Notes: a model not told the origin generated them from the sequence alone. Shown: positions 1-8,743, counted from the stretch's first letter. The stretch is 64,000 bases of DNA from Hydrogenophaga palleronii NBRC 102513 (GCF_001571225.1 NZ_BCTJ01000016.1:42769-106768), one strand, 5' to 3'. Made by a program: numbers and translations.

Positions 1-2
1 AG

Positions 3-443
3 TCGGCGCAGGTGGGCGACGAGGTCGGCCTGGGCGGGCCGCGCGGTTCCTTCGTGGTGCCCACGGCTTTCGACTGGCATCTGCTGGTGGGTGACGAGAC
101 CGCCATCCCGGCGATCGCGCGTCGCCTTGAGGAGTTGCCCGAGACGGCGCAGGCGCTGGTGGTGATCGAAACCGCCGACGCCGGTGACCGCCGCGCGTTC
201 GACAGCCGTGCCAGCGTGCAGCTGCACTGGGTCGAGACCGGCGCCACCGATGCGCTGGCGCGCGCCGTGGCCGCGCTCACCCTGCCAGCGGGCGAGGGCT
301 TTGCCTGGGCCGGTGGTGAGGCCGCGAGCATTGCCGCGGTGCGCCAGGTGCTGGTGGGGCAGCACGGCCTGGACAAGTCGCGCGTGCGCGCCTCGGCCTA
401 CTGGAAACGCGGCAGCGCCGGCCACCACGAAACCCTGGGGTGA
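3..443 (+). CDS. Siderophore-interacting protein, C-terminal part (partial at left edge)
   Basis: This is the C-terminal part of a flavin-dependent siderophore-interacting protein, a cytoplasmic NAD(P)H-dependent reductase that frees iron from ferric siderophores. The frame is open to the left edge, so the FAD-binding half lies outside; about 146 residues remain. The nucleotide-binding signature LLVGDETAIPAIARRLEEL lies early in the fragment, and the family's closing motif YWKRGSAGHHE sits just before the stop. No siderophore synthesis or receptor gene is visible beside it. The downstream neighbour is on the opposite strand and ends 25 bases away, so the two genes are convergent. The family assignment is solid; the substrate is unknown. 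Confidence 0.85.
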   Translation, partial: SAQVGDEVGLGGPRGSFVVPTAFDWHLLVGDETAIPAIARRLEELPETAQALVVIETADAGDRRAFDSRASVQLHWVETGATDALARAVAALTLPAGEGFAWAGGEAASIAAVRQVLVGQHGLDKSRVRASAYWKRGSAGHHETLG

Positions 444-468
444 GGAACAGCGCTCGACGTGGCGGTGG

Positions 469-2031
469 TCAGCCCGCGTAGCGCTGGCGCAGCTCGCGCT
501 TGAGCAGCTTGCCGCTGGGGTTCTTGGGCAGGCTGTCGGTGAACACCACCCGCTTGGGTGCCTTGAACGTGGCCATATGCTGGTTGCAGTGCGCCAGCAC
601 CTCGGCCTCCGTGAGTTGCTGGCCGGACTTGACCACGATCACCGCGGTCACCGCCTCGACCCACTTCGGGTCGGGCAAGCCGATCACCGCCACCTCGCTC
701 ACGGCGGCTAGGCGGTACACCATTTCCTCCACCTCGCGGCTGGCCACGTTTTCGCCACCGGTTTTGATCATGTCCTTCTTGCGGTCGACCACGGTGATGA
801 AGCCTTCTTCGTCGATCACTGCCAGGTCACCGCTGTGGAACCAGTCGCCTTCAAAGGCGGCGCGCGTGCGCTCGGGGTCGTTGAAGTAGCCCAACATCAG
901 ATGGGGCGAGCGGTGCACGATTTCGCCGATCTCGCCCACGGCCACGTCGCGCATGTCGTCGGTCACCACCCGGGTCTCTACGTTGAGCACGGCCTTGCCG
1001 CAAGAGCCGGGTTTGCGCAATTGATCGTCCGGGCCGAGCATGGTGGCCAAGGGCGCAATCTCGGTCTGACCATACAGGTTCCACAGTCGCACAGCGGGCA
1101 ATCGCGCCGCGAGTTCCTTGAGCACCTCCACCGGCATGATGGACGCGCCGTAGTAACCCTTGGACAGGCTGCGCAGCCGTGCCGCGTCGAATGCGGGGGA
1201 GCGCAACAGGGCGATCCACACGGTGGGTGGCGCGAAAAAGCTGGTGATGCCGTACTTCTCGATCAGCGCAATCAGGTGGTCCGGCACCGGCTTGGACGTG
1301 ATCACGTTGCTGCTGCCGATGTAGATGGCCGGGCCGAAGAACACGTCGAGCTGCGCGCAGTGGTAGAGCGGCAGCGCGTGCAGGGTCTGGTCGTCCTCGG
1401 CGACTTCTGCATTGAGCACGCAGCTCACGTACTGCCACAGCACCGCGTCGTGCGTGAGCATGGCGCCCTTGGGCGTGGATTCGGTGCCGCTGGTGTAGAC
1501 GATCTGCGCCAGGTCAAAGCTTCCCAGTGTCACGTCGGGCAATGCATCGGTGCAGGCAGCGAGTTCGTCGAAGCGGTGCATGCCGGCCACCGGCTCGCTC
1601 GGGTCTTCCGAGGGCAGCCAGATGGTCTGGGCGACTTGCGTGTCCAGCGCTGCTGCTGCGCGTGCCAGCTCGGCCAGGCCGCTGTCGGTCGCCAGGGTGC
1701 GGGCGCCTGCATGGCGCAGGATGTAGGCCACCTCATCGGCCTTGAGCATGAAGTTGATCGGTACCAGCACCGCGCCCAGGCGCGCCAGGGCAAAGCGCAG
1801 GGCCGCGAAACCATGGGAGTTGCGTGCCAGCACGGCGACCTTGTCGCCCTGGCCCACGCCGATGCGCACCAAGCCCGCGGCGAGCCGGCTCACCAGCGCG
1901 TTGAACTCGGCGTAGGTCCAATGCGTGTCGCCACAGACGATGGCCGATTTGTTCGGCAGGCGCAGTGCAGTCCGGTGCAGTGCATCGGCGATGGTCTGGC
2001 GGCGCACCACCGGGTGAATGGAAGCGGGCAT
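469..2031 (-). CDS. Acyl-CoA synthetase (AMP-dependent ligase, fatty-acid type)
   Basis: A 520-residue ANL-superfamily enzyme that activates a carboxylic acid as acyl-AMP and then forms the CoA thioester. The adenylation signature appears as YTSGTESTPKGAMLTHDAV (the usual TTG is TES). Further core motifs are LWNLYGQTE, FHSGDLAVIDEEGF, the hinge DRKKDMIKTGGENV, and the C-terminal PKNPSGKLLKREL with the catalytic lysine. The start at 2031 was chosen over an in-frame ATG 12 codons upstream because AAGAGGAG lies just before it. The gene stands alone, divergent from the MCE cassette at 2153. Substrate chain length cannot be read from the sequence; medium- or long-chain fatty acids are typical for this subgroup. 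Confidence 0.85.
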   Translation of the reverse strand: MPASIHPVVRRQTIADALHRTALRLPNKSAIVCGDTHWTYAEFNALVSRLAAGLVRIGVGQGDKVAVLARNSHGFAALRFALARLGAVLVPINFMLKADEVAYILRHAGARTLATDSGLAELARAAAALDTQVAQTIWLPSEDPSEPVAGMHRFDELAACTDALPDVTLGSFDLAQIVYTSGTESTPKGAMLTHDAVLWQYVSCVLNAEVAEDDQTLHALPLYHCAQLDVFFGPAIYIGSSNVITSKPVPDHLIALIEKYGITSFFAPPTVWIALLRSPAFDAARLRSLSKGYYGASIMPVEVLKELAARLPAVRLWNLYGQTEIAPLATMLGPDDQLRKPGSCGKAVLNVETRVVTDDMRDVAVGEIGEIVHRSPHLMLGYFNDPERTRAAFEGDWFHSGDLAVIDEEGFITVVDRKKDMIKTGGENVASREVEEMVYRLAAVSEVAVIGLPDPKWVEAVTAVIVVKSGQQLTEAEVLAHCNQHMATFKAPKRVVFTDSLPKNPSGKLLKRELRQRYAG

Positions 2032-2152
2032 GTCGGGTCTCCTCTTGGCAGATGGGCTGGACACCATTCTGGCGCTGGGCTTGCCAAAGCGCTGTCACCT
2101 GGGGCGTACGGGCAGACCGCGTTGGGCCGGATCCCAGGACTATCATCGACGC

Positions 2153-2959
2153 ATGAACCCGGTGCAAGCCACACACGACACGTTGGGCCGTTGGGCCCGG
2201 GGCCTGCGGGCGAACTGGAACGCCTGGTGGCACACCCTGTTCGTCGGCGCACAGATCCTGGTGCTGGCGCTCTCGCCCACCAGTTACCGCGCCGGCACGC
2301 ACCGCGAGGCCGTGCTCAACAGCCTGTACCGCGCCACCGCGCCATTGCTCACCTGGTTCCTCGTGCTGTCGGCGCTGGTGAGCCTGGTGCTGATCCGCAT
2401 CGTGGTCGCCACCGCCACCAGCTACGGCCTCTCGCAGTACGCGCTCGAGGTGCTGGTGCGCACTCTGGTGCTTGAACTCATTCCTCTTTACGTCGCCATG
2501 TTCGTGGCCGTGCGTTACGCCATGCCCGGCGCGCAGGAGGTGCGCAAGCACCTGGCGCTGCAACAGCGAGAAGGCAGCCTGCCGGAGCGGCAGGGCCTGC
2601 TGGTGAACGAGCTGCTGCCGCGCGCCCTGGGCAGCATGTTTTCGGTGACCTTGCTCGCGGCGCTGAGCTCGGTGGTGGCGCTGGTGCTGACCTACCTCGC
2701 GGTGTACGGCTTTTCGCCCTGGGGCTTGCCGGGCTACACCCGCGCCGTGGGCAGCGTGTTCACGCCCGCCGTCACCTTGATCTTTGGTCTGAAGACGCTG
2801 TTCTTCAGCCTCGCCGTGGCGGTGGTGCCGCTGGCCGCCGCCGCACAGCCCGATCGCCTGGGCCGCTACAGCCGGCGCAGCGACATGAGCGAGTTCGCGC
2901 GCCTGTTCTCGGTCGTCCTGATCATCGAGGTGGTGTCGCTGGTCGGCAACTATTACTGA
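2153..2959 (+). CDS. MlaE-type ABC transporter permease (MCE lipid transport)
   Basis: A 268-residue polytopic inner-membrane protein, read as the permease of an MCE-type lipid transporter. Hydrophobic stretches lie near residues 25-45, 60-85, 95-125, 165-200 and 210-235. The block around ELLPRALGSMFSVTLL resembles the conserved LVxPR region of MlaE, though divergently. The start at 2153 is the first methionine giving a plausible N-terminus. The next gene begins 8 bases later and encodes an MCE-domain protein, and a lipoprotein gene follows, so the three form one operon. The MlaF-type ATPase that normally powers such permeases is not in the window. Confidence 0.7.
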   Translation: MNPVQATHDTLGRWARGLRANWNAWWHTLFVGAQILVLALSPTSYRAGTHREAVLNSLYRATAPLLTWFLVLSALVSLVLIRIVVATATSYGLSQYALEVLVRTLVLELIPLYVAMFVAVRYAMPGAQEVRKHLALQQREGSLPERQGLLVNELLPRALGSMFSVTLLAALSSVVALVLTYLAVYGFSPWGLPGYTRAVGSVFTPAVTLIFGLKTLFFSLAVAVVPLAAAAQPDRLGRYSRRSDMSEFARLFSVVLIIEVVSLVGNYY

Positions 2960-2967
2960 CACACACA

Positions 2968-3984
2968 ATGAACCCCACGCCCACCAACCCGCCACCACCA
3001 CCGCCCGACACACCGCCGGTGAAGAACCTGGAGTTCAAGGCCGGCCTGCTGCTGATGCTGATGGCCGTGCTGGTGCTCGGCTCGGCCGCCTACATCCTCT
3101 ACGCGCGTGGCGTGCTGGAGCCCACGCAGCGGCTGGTGCTGATCTCGGACGACTCCGAAGGCGTGGTGGTGGGCCTGGACATGACCTTTGCCGGTTTTGC
3201 CATCGGCCGCGTGGCGCGCATCGAGCTGGCCGACGATGGCAACGCGCGCATCCTGGTCGACGTGCCGCGCAAAGACGCCAAGTGGCTGCGCACCTCCAGC
3301 ATCTTCACCATGGAGCGCGGCCTGGTCGGCGGCACGCGCATCCGCGCCTACAGCGGCGTGCTGGAAGACCCGCCGCTGCCCGACGGTGCCGAGCGCACCG
3401 TGTTGCGCGGCGACACCGCCGCCGAAATCCCGAAGCTGGCCGCCAGCATGCGCGAGGTGCTCGACAACCTGGCCGCGCTCACCAAGGCCGACGGCGCTGT
3501 GGCCGGCACGCTCGGCGGCGTGCAGGTGACGGCCGAGCGCCTCAAGGGCCCGCACGGCGGCCTGGGCGTTTTGATGGGCAACGACGCCGATGCGAAAAAA
3601 CTGGTGCTCACCATCGAGCGCACCAATGCGCTGCTGCAGCGCGCCGACGCCCTGGCCACGCGGCTGGACAGCCTGGCCGCCAACGCCGACCGCCAGGTGT
3701 TCGGCCAGGGCGCGGGCCCGGGGCAGGGCGGCCTGGTGGGTGATGCGCGGGTGTCGGTGCAGCAGCTCAACGGCCTGCTGGCCGAGGCGCGCAACAGCCT
3801 GCAGAAGGTGGACGCGGTGCTGGTCGAGGTGCAGGGCATTGCCGGCAACACCCGCGAGGCCACGGGCGACCTGGGTGATCTGCGCGGCGAGGTGGAGTCC
3901 AGCCTGCGCAAGGTCGACAGCATGATCAACGACATCAACCGCAAGTGGCCTTTTGCCCGCGACACGGAGATCAAACTACCGTGA
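2968..3984 (+). CDS. MlaD family (MCE domain) protein
   Basis: A 338-residue protein with a short proline-rich cytoplasmic N-terminus, one transmembrane helix at about residues 25-47, an MCE domain at about 52-140 (SDDSEGVVVGLDMTFAGF, then the FTMERGLVGGTRI region), and a long helical C-terminal half with heptad-like pattern to the end. MCE proteins form periplasmic rings or tubes that carry lipids between membranes. It lies between the permease and a lipoprotein gene. Its stop codon overlaps the GTG start of the lipoprotein gene, which suggests translational coupling. The MCE assignment is firm; the transported lipid is unknown. Confidence 0.8.
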   Translation: MNPTPTNPPPPPPDTPPVKNLEFKAGLLLMLMAVLVLGSAAYILYARGVLEPTQRLVLISDDSEGVVVGLDMTFAGFAIGRVARIELADDGNARILVDVPRKDAKWLRTSSIFTMERGLVGGTRIRAYSGVLEDPPLPDGAERTVLRGDTAAEIPKLAASMREVLDNLAALTKADGAVAGTLGGVQVTAERLKGPHGGLGVLMGNDADAKKLVLTIERTNALLQRADALATRLDSLAANADRQVFGQGAGPGQGGLVGDARVSVQQLNGLLAEARNSLQKVDAVLVEVQGIAGNTREATGDLGDLRGEVESSLRKVDSMINDINRKWPFARDTEIKLP

Positions 3985-4730
3985 ACACCATCACCCCCGC
4001 GCCGCTCCCTTCGGTCCCGTCACCCCCTCAAGGGGGCGATGCCTGCGGCCCGGCAAAGCCGGTTCCGCGGCATCTCTGGAAGGGTATTGCCTCGTTCGTT
4101 GCCGCTCTGACGCTGGTGGCCTGCGCCAGCAAGCCCCCCGCGCCCGAGTGGCAGATGAACGCCAGGGGCGGTGCCGAGCGCGCGACCGAAGCCTGGCTGC
4201 GGGGCGACTCGGCCATCGAAGCGGCCGAGTTCGCCCGCGTGCGGCGCGAACTCGGCAGCACCGGCCGGGCCGACCTGCTGGCGCGCGCCGAGCTGCTGCG
4301 TTGCGCCACACGCGTCGCGTCGCTGGTGTTTGAGCCCTGCACCGGGTTCGAAGCGCTGGCGCAGGACGCGGCCCCGGCCGAACTGGCCTACGCGCGTTAC
4401 CTCGCAGGCACGGCGCAGCCCGCCGACGCAGCACTGCTGCCCGAGGCGCAGCGCGCCTTGCTGGGCGGCAGCGGCGCACCCGAAGCGGCGCTGGCCGGCC
4501 TGCAAGACCCGTTGTCGAAACTGGTGGCGGCCGGTGTGCTGCTGCGCAGCGATCGCGCCACACCGGCGGTGCTGCAGCAGGCGGTGGACACCGCGTCGGC
4601 CCAGGGCTGGCGCCGGCCGCTGGCGGCCTGGCTCACCCTGCAGCGGCAGCGTGCGCAGGCGGCGGGGGCCACGGACGAGGCTGCGCGCCTGCAGCGGCGC
4701 ATTGACCTGGTGCTGGGTCCGGCGCGCTGA
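3981..4730 (+). CDS. Outer-membrane lipoprotein of the MCE cassette; N-terminus encoded by a repeat element
   Basis: A predicted lipoprotein of 249 residues with lipobox L45-V46-A47-C48 followed by SKPPAPEW. The GTG start overlaps the stop of the MCE gene (GTGA). The odd feature is the N-terminus: residues about 5-35 before the hydrophobic core are encoded by a copy of a GC-rich palindromic repeat found at other gene ends in this window (positions 3992-4084). No ATG lies between the repeat and the signal core, so the repeat is apparently translated, or initiation uses a non-standard codon downstream. The mature part is helical with no recognised catalytic motif. By position it probably serves as the auxiliary lipoprotein of the lipid transporter. 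Confidence 0.65.
   Translation: MNTITPAPLPSVPSPPQGGDACGPAKPVPRHLWKGIASFVAALTLVACASKPPAPEWQMNARGGAERATEAWLRGDSAIEAAEFARVRRELGSTGRADLLARAELLRCATRVASLVFEPCTGFEALAQDAAPAELAYARYLAGTAQPADAALLPEAQRALLGGSGAPEAALAGLQDPLSKLVAAGVLLRSDRATPAVLQQAVDTASAQGWRRPLAAWLTLQRQRAQAAGATDEAARLQRRIDLVLGPAR
3992..4084 (+). repeat. Family A gene-end palindromic repeat, copy 1
   Basis: GC-rich element with a CACCCCCGC lead-in, a small GGGACC-type arm, the palindrome CCCCCTCAAGGGGG and a second hairpin around CCGGCAAAGCCGG, ending TTCCGCGGCAT. Related copies lie near 30149, 36807, 39788, 45075 and 49131, all in the direction of the local genes. This copy begins 8 bases after the stop of the MCE gene and lies inside the start of the next coding region. 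Confidence 0.8.
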
Positions 4731-4794
4731 GGCCTGCGCGCGGGGTATTTCTTTTCGGTCTGCAGATGGCCGAGGTGTGGCTCGGGGCCCGGCC

Positions 4795-5709
4795 TCAGGG
4801 AATCTTGCCCAGCACGCCGAGTGCAAACGGCAGGCTCACCATGCCCAGCACGGTGGACAGCGTGACCAGCCCGGCCACATACGGGCCGTTGTAGCCCATG
4901 CGCGCGGCCAGCACATAACAGCTCGACGCGGTGGGCACGGCCGAGAAGGTGAGCAGCACCAGGGTCTGGGTCGGGTCGAGCCGGAACAGGCGGGCCAGGC
5001 CGAAGGCGATGACGGGCACCACCGCGTGCCTGAGCGCGAGCACCACCACCGCCAGCGTCTTGGCCGTGGCCATGGAGCCGAACTGCATGCCGGCGCCGGC
5101 CGCCATCAGGCCCAGTGCCAGCGAGGCCTGGCCGATGCGGTTGACCGTGGGCTCCAGCCAGTACGGGATGCCGAAGCCCAGCAGGTTGGCCACCAGGCCG
5201 GAGGCGGTGGCGACGATCAGCGGGTTGCGCACCAGCTCGCGCATGAAGCCGCGGTTGGCGTGCCGCGCCATCGGCCAGACCGCGCCGATGTTGAAGATCG
5301 GCACGCACACGCCGATGATCACCGCCACCATCAGCAGGCCTTGCGGGCCGGCCACGCGGTCGGCCAGGGCCAGCAGGATGAAGGAGTTGAAGCGGAATGC
5401 CACCTGGGCGCTGGCCGCGTGCAGGCGCAGGTCGATGCGCTTGCCCAGCCAGGGCCAGTGCGGCACCGAGTAGGCCAGCGCGATGGCGCATGCCGCCAGC
5501 GACACCGCCGCGCCGACCAGGCTGGAGGCGGCCGAGAGGTCCAGCGGGCTCTTCACGATGGAGTGAAACAGCAGCACCGGGAACAGGAAGTAATACACCA
5601 GGCTCTCCACCTGTTCCCACACCCGGCGGTTGAGGGCCGTGAAGCGGCAGACCAGGTAGCCGCAGAGGATGAGGGAGAAGTCCGGGAAGAGCAGTTGGGC
5701 GAAATTCAC
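4795..5709 (-). CDS. AEC family (auxin efflux carrier-like) transporter
   Basis: A 304-residue polytopic membrane protein of the AEC family, which exports or exchanges small organic acids such as malate. About ten hydrophobic segments are visible. Family landmarks include the N-terminal LLFPDFSLILCGYLVCRF, the SGLVANLLGFGIPYWL segment that opens the second half, and the C-terminal TFSAVPTASSCYVLAARMG block, where AEC proteins carry conserved polar residues. It is transcribed alone, convergent with the lipoprotein gene of the MCE cassette and divergent from the Bug receptor gene at 5912. The substrate is not predictable. Confidence 0.8.
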   Translation of the reverse strand: MNFAQLLFPDFSLILCGYLVCRFTALNRRVWEQVESLVYYFLFPVLLFHSIVKSPLDLSAASSLVGAAVSLAACAIALAYSVPHWPWLGKRIDLRLHAASAQVAFRFNSFILLALADRVAGPQGLLMVAVIIGVCVPIFNIGAVWPMARHANRGFMRELVRNPLIVATASGLVANLLGFGIPYWLEPTVNRIGQASLALGLMAAGAGMQFGSMATAKTLAVVVLALRHAVVPVIAFGLARLFRLDPTQTLVLLTFSAVPTASSCYVLAARMGYNGPYVAGLVTLSTVLGMVSLPFALGVLGKIP

Positions 5710-5911
5710 GCCCAGAGCATAGCCTGCACTGCCGGCCGTTTTCGGGTTAATACGTATGTGATCACCCCATGTTCACACCGGCCAGGGCACGCTACAGTGC
5801 TTTCTCGGATGGGGTGGGCTGCCTCGAATCGGGCGCGTTGCTCCACAGCGGCGATCCTTTGTTGGCCCACTGCAAAGTCACCTGTGTTTTCTCACCCAAG
5901 GAGTACTTTTC

Positions 5912-6889
5912 ATGGTTTCTCGTCGTCAGATGGTTGCGATCGGCCTGGCCACCGCCTCGGTGGTTGTGGGCAGCACCGCCTGGGCCCAGGCTTACCCCAA
6001 CAAAGTGATTCGTTTGCAGGTTCCGTTCGCACCGGGCGGCACGACCGACATCATTGCGCGCGTCATGTCCGAGCCGCTCGCCAAGTCCCTGGGGCAAAGC
6101 GTGGTGGTCGAGAACAAGGCCGGTGGCGGCGGCGTGGTGGGTGCGACCGAACTCGCACGCACCCCGCCCGACGGCTATGTGATCGGTGTGGCCACGGTGT
6201 CCACCACCGCTGCCAACCCGGCGATCAACCCGAAGATTGCGTACAACACGCTCACCGACTTCACGCCCATCACCAACATCGCGGCCACGCCCAACGTGAT
6301 CGCGGTGCACCCGAGCTTCCCCGCCAAAGACCTCAAGGCCTTCATCGCCGAACTCAAGAAGAGCCCCGGCAAGTACAGCTACGCCAGCTCGGGCACCGGC
6401 GGCATCGGCCACCTGCAGACCGAATTGTTCAAGAACCTGACCAACACCTTCATCACCCACATTCCCTACCGTGGTGCGGGCCCGGCGCTGAACGACACCA
6501 TTGGCGGCCAGGTGCCGATCATTTTTGACAACCTGCCTTCGGCACTGCCGCACATCAAGGCCGGCCGCCTGGTGGCGCTGGCCGTGGCCGCGCCGCAGCG
6601 CCTGGCCGTGCTGCCCGATGTGCCCACCTTCAAGGAAATGGGCCTGGAGCCGGTGAACCGCATGGCGTACTACGGCCTCATCGGTCCCAAGGGCCTGCCG
6701 CAGGACGTGGTGGACAAGGTCTACAACGCGTCCAAGCAGGCGCTGGCTGACCCGGCGGTGCGCAAGCGCATCGAAGACACGGGCTCGCTGATCGTCGGCA
6801 ACTCGCCGTCGGAGTTCACGGCGCAGATCAAGGCCGAGTTCGACGTCTACAAGGACGTGGTCGCCAAGCAGAAACTCTCGCTCGACTGA
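5912..6889 (+). CDS. Bug/TctC family tripartite tricarboxylate-type solute-binding protein
   Basis: A 325-residue periplasmic binding protein of the Bug family, very abundant in Burkholderiales. The signal peptide spans residues 1 to about 27 (ends TAWAQA). The typical start of the mature protein follows (YPNKVIRLQVPFAPGGTTD), then VVENKAGGGGVVGA, YASSGTGGIGHLQTELF and the HIPYRGAGPALNDTIGGQV block. AAGGAG lies upstream of the ATG. No TctA/TctB membrane partners are nearby, so it is an orphan receptor. Its stop overlaps the start of xerD (TGATGA), an unusual coupling. The ligand, probably a carboxylate, is not predictable. Confidence 0.9.
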   Translation: MVSRRQMVAIGLATASVVVGSTAWAQAYPNKVIRLQVPFAPGGTTDIIARVMSEPLAKSLGQSVVVENKAGGGGVVGATELARTPPDGYVIGVATVSTTAANPAINPKIAYNTLTDFTPITNIAATPNVIAVHPSFPAKDLKAFIAELKKSPGKYSYASSGTGGIGHLQTELFKNLTNTFITHIPYRGAGPALNDTIGGQVPIIFDNLPSALPHIKAGRLVALAVAAPQRLAVLPDVPTFKEMGLEPVNRMAYYGLIGPKGLPQDVVDKVYNASKQALADPAVRKRIEDTGSLIVGNSPSEFTAQIKAEFDVYKDVVAKQKLSLD

Positions 6890-7809
6890 TGAATCCGAAG
6901 TCCCTGGCGGAGGCCAGTGAGGGCCTCGCCGGGGCCTTCGTCGACAGTCTCTGGCTCGAAGAAGGCCTCTCGCGCAACACGCTCGACGCCTACCGGCGCG
7001 ACCTCGTGCTGCTCGGCCAGTGGCTGGCCGAACACGGCAAGACGCTGCCCGAAACCCGCGAGGCCGACCTCAACGCGTATTTCAGCGAACGCCACGCCAG
7101 CACGCGCGCCACCACCGCCAACCGGCGGCTCACGGTGTTCAAGCGCTACTTCCGCTGGGCGCTGCGCGAACGTTTCATCACCGTCGATCCCACCTTGCGG
7201 CTCTCGCCGGCGCGCCAGCCCTTGCGCGTGCCCAAGACCATGAGCGAAGCGCAGGTGGAAGCGCTGCTCAATGCGCCCGACGTGGGCACGCCGCTCGGTT
7301 TGCGCGACCGCTGTATGCTGGAACTCATCTACGCCAGCGGCCTGCGGGTGAGCGAGCTGGTGACGCTCAAGACCTGGCACGTCGGCATGAACGAACACGT
7401 GCTGCGCATCACCGGCAAGGGCAACAAGGAGCGGCTGGTGCCGTTCGGCCAGCTGGCCGGGCAATGGCTGCAGCGTTACATGGGGCAGGCTCGGGTTGAG
7501 ATCCTCAACGGCCTGCAGAGCGAAGACCTGTTCGTCACCTCACGTGGCTCGCGCGCCGGTGAGGCCATGACACGCGCGATGTTCTGGCAACTGGTGAAGA
7601 AGTACGCGGTGCAGGCCGGCATCACCTCGCCGCTGTCGCCGCACACGCTGCGCCATGCGTTCGCCACGCATTTGCTGAACCATGGCGCCGACCTGCGCGC
7701 GGTGCAGATGCTGCTCGGCCACGCCGACATCTCCACCACCACCATCTACACGCACGTGGCGCGCGAGCGCCTCAAGACCATCGTCGCGCAGCACCACCCG
7801 CGCGGCTGA
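6889..7809 (+). CDS. xerD: Tyrosine recombinase XerD
   Basis: A 306-residue site-specific tyrosine recombinase. With XerC it resolves chromosome dimers at dif during cell division. The N-terminal SAM-like core-binding domain (residues about 10-95) precedes the catalytic domain, in which all active-site residues are present: R153 in ASGLRVSEL, K177 in TGKGNKERL, H252 and R255 in SPHTLRHAF, H278 in LLGHADIS and the nucleophile Y287 in TIYTH. Length and motifs fit housekeeping XerD rather than a phage integrase, and no attachment sites or phage genes lie nearby. It overlaps the preceding Bug-protein gene by one base and is probably co-translated with it. Confidence 0.9.
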   Translation: MNPKSLAEASEGLAGAFVDSLWLEEGLSRNTLDAYRRDLVLLGQWLAEHGKTLPETREADLNAYFSERHASTRATTANRRLTVFKRYFRWALRERFITVDPTLRLSPARQPLRVPKTMSEAQVEALLNAPDVGTPLGLRDRCMLELIYASGLRVSELVTLKTWHVGMNEHVLRITGKGNKERLVPFGQLAGQWLQRYMGQARVEILNGLQSEDLFVTSRGSRAGEAMTRAMFWQLVKKYAVQAGITSPLSPHTLRHAFATHLLNHGADLRAVQMLLGHADISTTTIYTHVARERLKTIVAQHHPRG

Positions 7810-7824
7810 GGTGGCGGGGCAAGG

Positions 7825-8427
7825 TCAGAACGGTTTGGGCACCAGGCCGACCACCAGGCCGGTGGCGGTGATGGTGATCTCGCCCGGTTGCATGCCCATG
7901 GCGTCCACCGCGCGCAGGTCTTGTGCGCTCAGCTCGTGCAGCACGACCTCGCGCAGCGACTGATCGGCCAGCCGCGGGGCATAGGCGTTGAGCATCTCGC
8001 TCACGCGTGGCTGCAGCGTGGGAAAGGCCAGCCGCGCCAGCCGCAGTTGGTGGGCGCGCAGCGTGCGGTCGCTGGGCTCGTAACGCAGGCCGAAATCCAC
8101 ATCGAAACTGCCCTGGTGGGCGCGGTTGAGCGCCGGGCCGGCGGCCACCACCGCCATCTCGGCGCGCAGGCGGTTCTGTTCGGGCAGCAGTTGCAGGCGC
8201 GGGGTTTGCAGCTCCAGATCGAGCAGGCCCTGCACCGGGTAGCGGCGTGGAAAGCGCGTGCCCACTCCTTGCTGCATCTGCGCCAGCGACACCTTGTAGC
8301 CGGGTGGGCCATCGGCCCGGTCTTCGGTGTCGAGATCGGCCGCGCGGGCCGGCAGGGTGCCGCCCAGCATGAGGGGCAGGCCGGGCAGGAGGGCGGGAAG
8401 GGAGAGGAGGAGGGATCTGCGTCGCAT
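7825..8427 (-). CDS. DUF1439 family periplasmic protein
   Basis: A 200-residue exported protein of the DUF1439 family (related to E. coli YceB). An arginine-rich start, MRRRSLLLSLPALLPG, is followed by a hydrophobic signal core and an ARAAD cleavage site near residue 30. The body shows the family pattern: YKVSLAQMQQGVGTRFPRRY near the mature start, a beta-rich middle and a GEITITATGLVVGLVP C-terminus. No lipobox is seen. The start at 8427 was preferred to an in-frame methionine 14 codons upstream, because the upstream segment is not signal-like. It is convergent with xerD. Function unknown; a lipid-binding periplasmic fold is typical for the family. Confidence 0.7.
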   Translation of the reverse strand: MRRRSLLLSLPALLPGLPLMLGGTLPARAADLDTEDRADGPPGYKVSLAQMQQGVGTRFPRRYPVQGLLDLELQTPRLQLLPEQNRLRAEMAVVAAGPALNRAHQGSFDVDFGLRYEPSDRTLRAHQLRLARLAFPTLQPRVSEMLNAYAPRLADQSLREVVLHELSAQDLRAVDAMGMQPGEITITATGLVVGLVPKPF

Positions 8428-8476
8428 GATGGCCTTTGGAGGGCATTGTGCGGCGCAGGTTCTGGGCAAGTGGTCT

Positions 8477-8743
8477 CTATTTGTAGAAGGCTTCGACCTT
8501 GCCCTTGAGCTGGATCAGCAGCGGGTTGCCCTTGCGGTCCAGCGTCTTGCCCGAGGGCACTTTCACCCAGCCCTGGCTGATGCAGTATTCGGAGACGTCA
8601 AAGCGCTCCTTGCCGTTGAAACGGATGCCGATGTCGTGTTCGAACACGGCGGCCACGTGGTGCAGGCTGCGCGGGTCGATCGAGAGGTGGTCGGGCAGCT
8701 CGGGGCGGCCGGGGGAGGGGGACGTTTGGGTTTCTTCGCTCAT
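8477..8743 (-). CDS. DUF3297 family protein
   Basis: An 88-residue protein matching the DUF3297 pattern: a variable polar N-terminus, then LPDHLSIDPRSLHH, IGIRFNGKERFDVSEYCIS, GWVKVPSGKTLDRKGNP and a closing LIQLKGKVEAFYK. The family is small, soluble and widespread in Proteobacteria with no established function. No signal peptide or membrane segment is present. It lies between the DUF1439 gene and the YebC-family gene on the same strand. Confidence 0.75.
   Translation of the reverse strand: MSEETQTSPSPGRPELPDHLSIDPRSLHHVAAVFEHDIGIRFNGKERFDVSEYCISQGWVKVPSGKTLDRKGNPLLIQLKGKVEAFYK

Noticed and set aside
835..2475. Long open frame on the plus strand opposite the acyl-CoA synthetase gene
   Set aside because: GC-rich shadow with Arg/Gly/His-rich protein and no family motif; the minus-strand gene explains the region.
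6889..7809. Phage-type integrase marking an island edge
   Set aside because: Length and catalytic motifs fit housekeeping XerD, and no attachment repeats or tRNA lie beside it.
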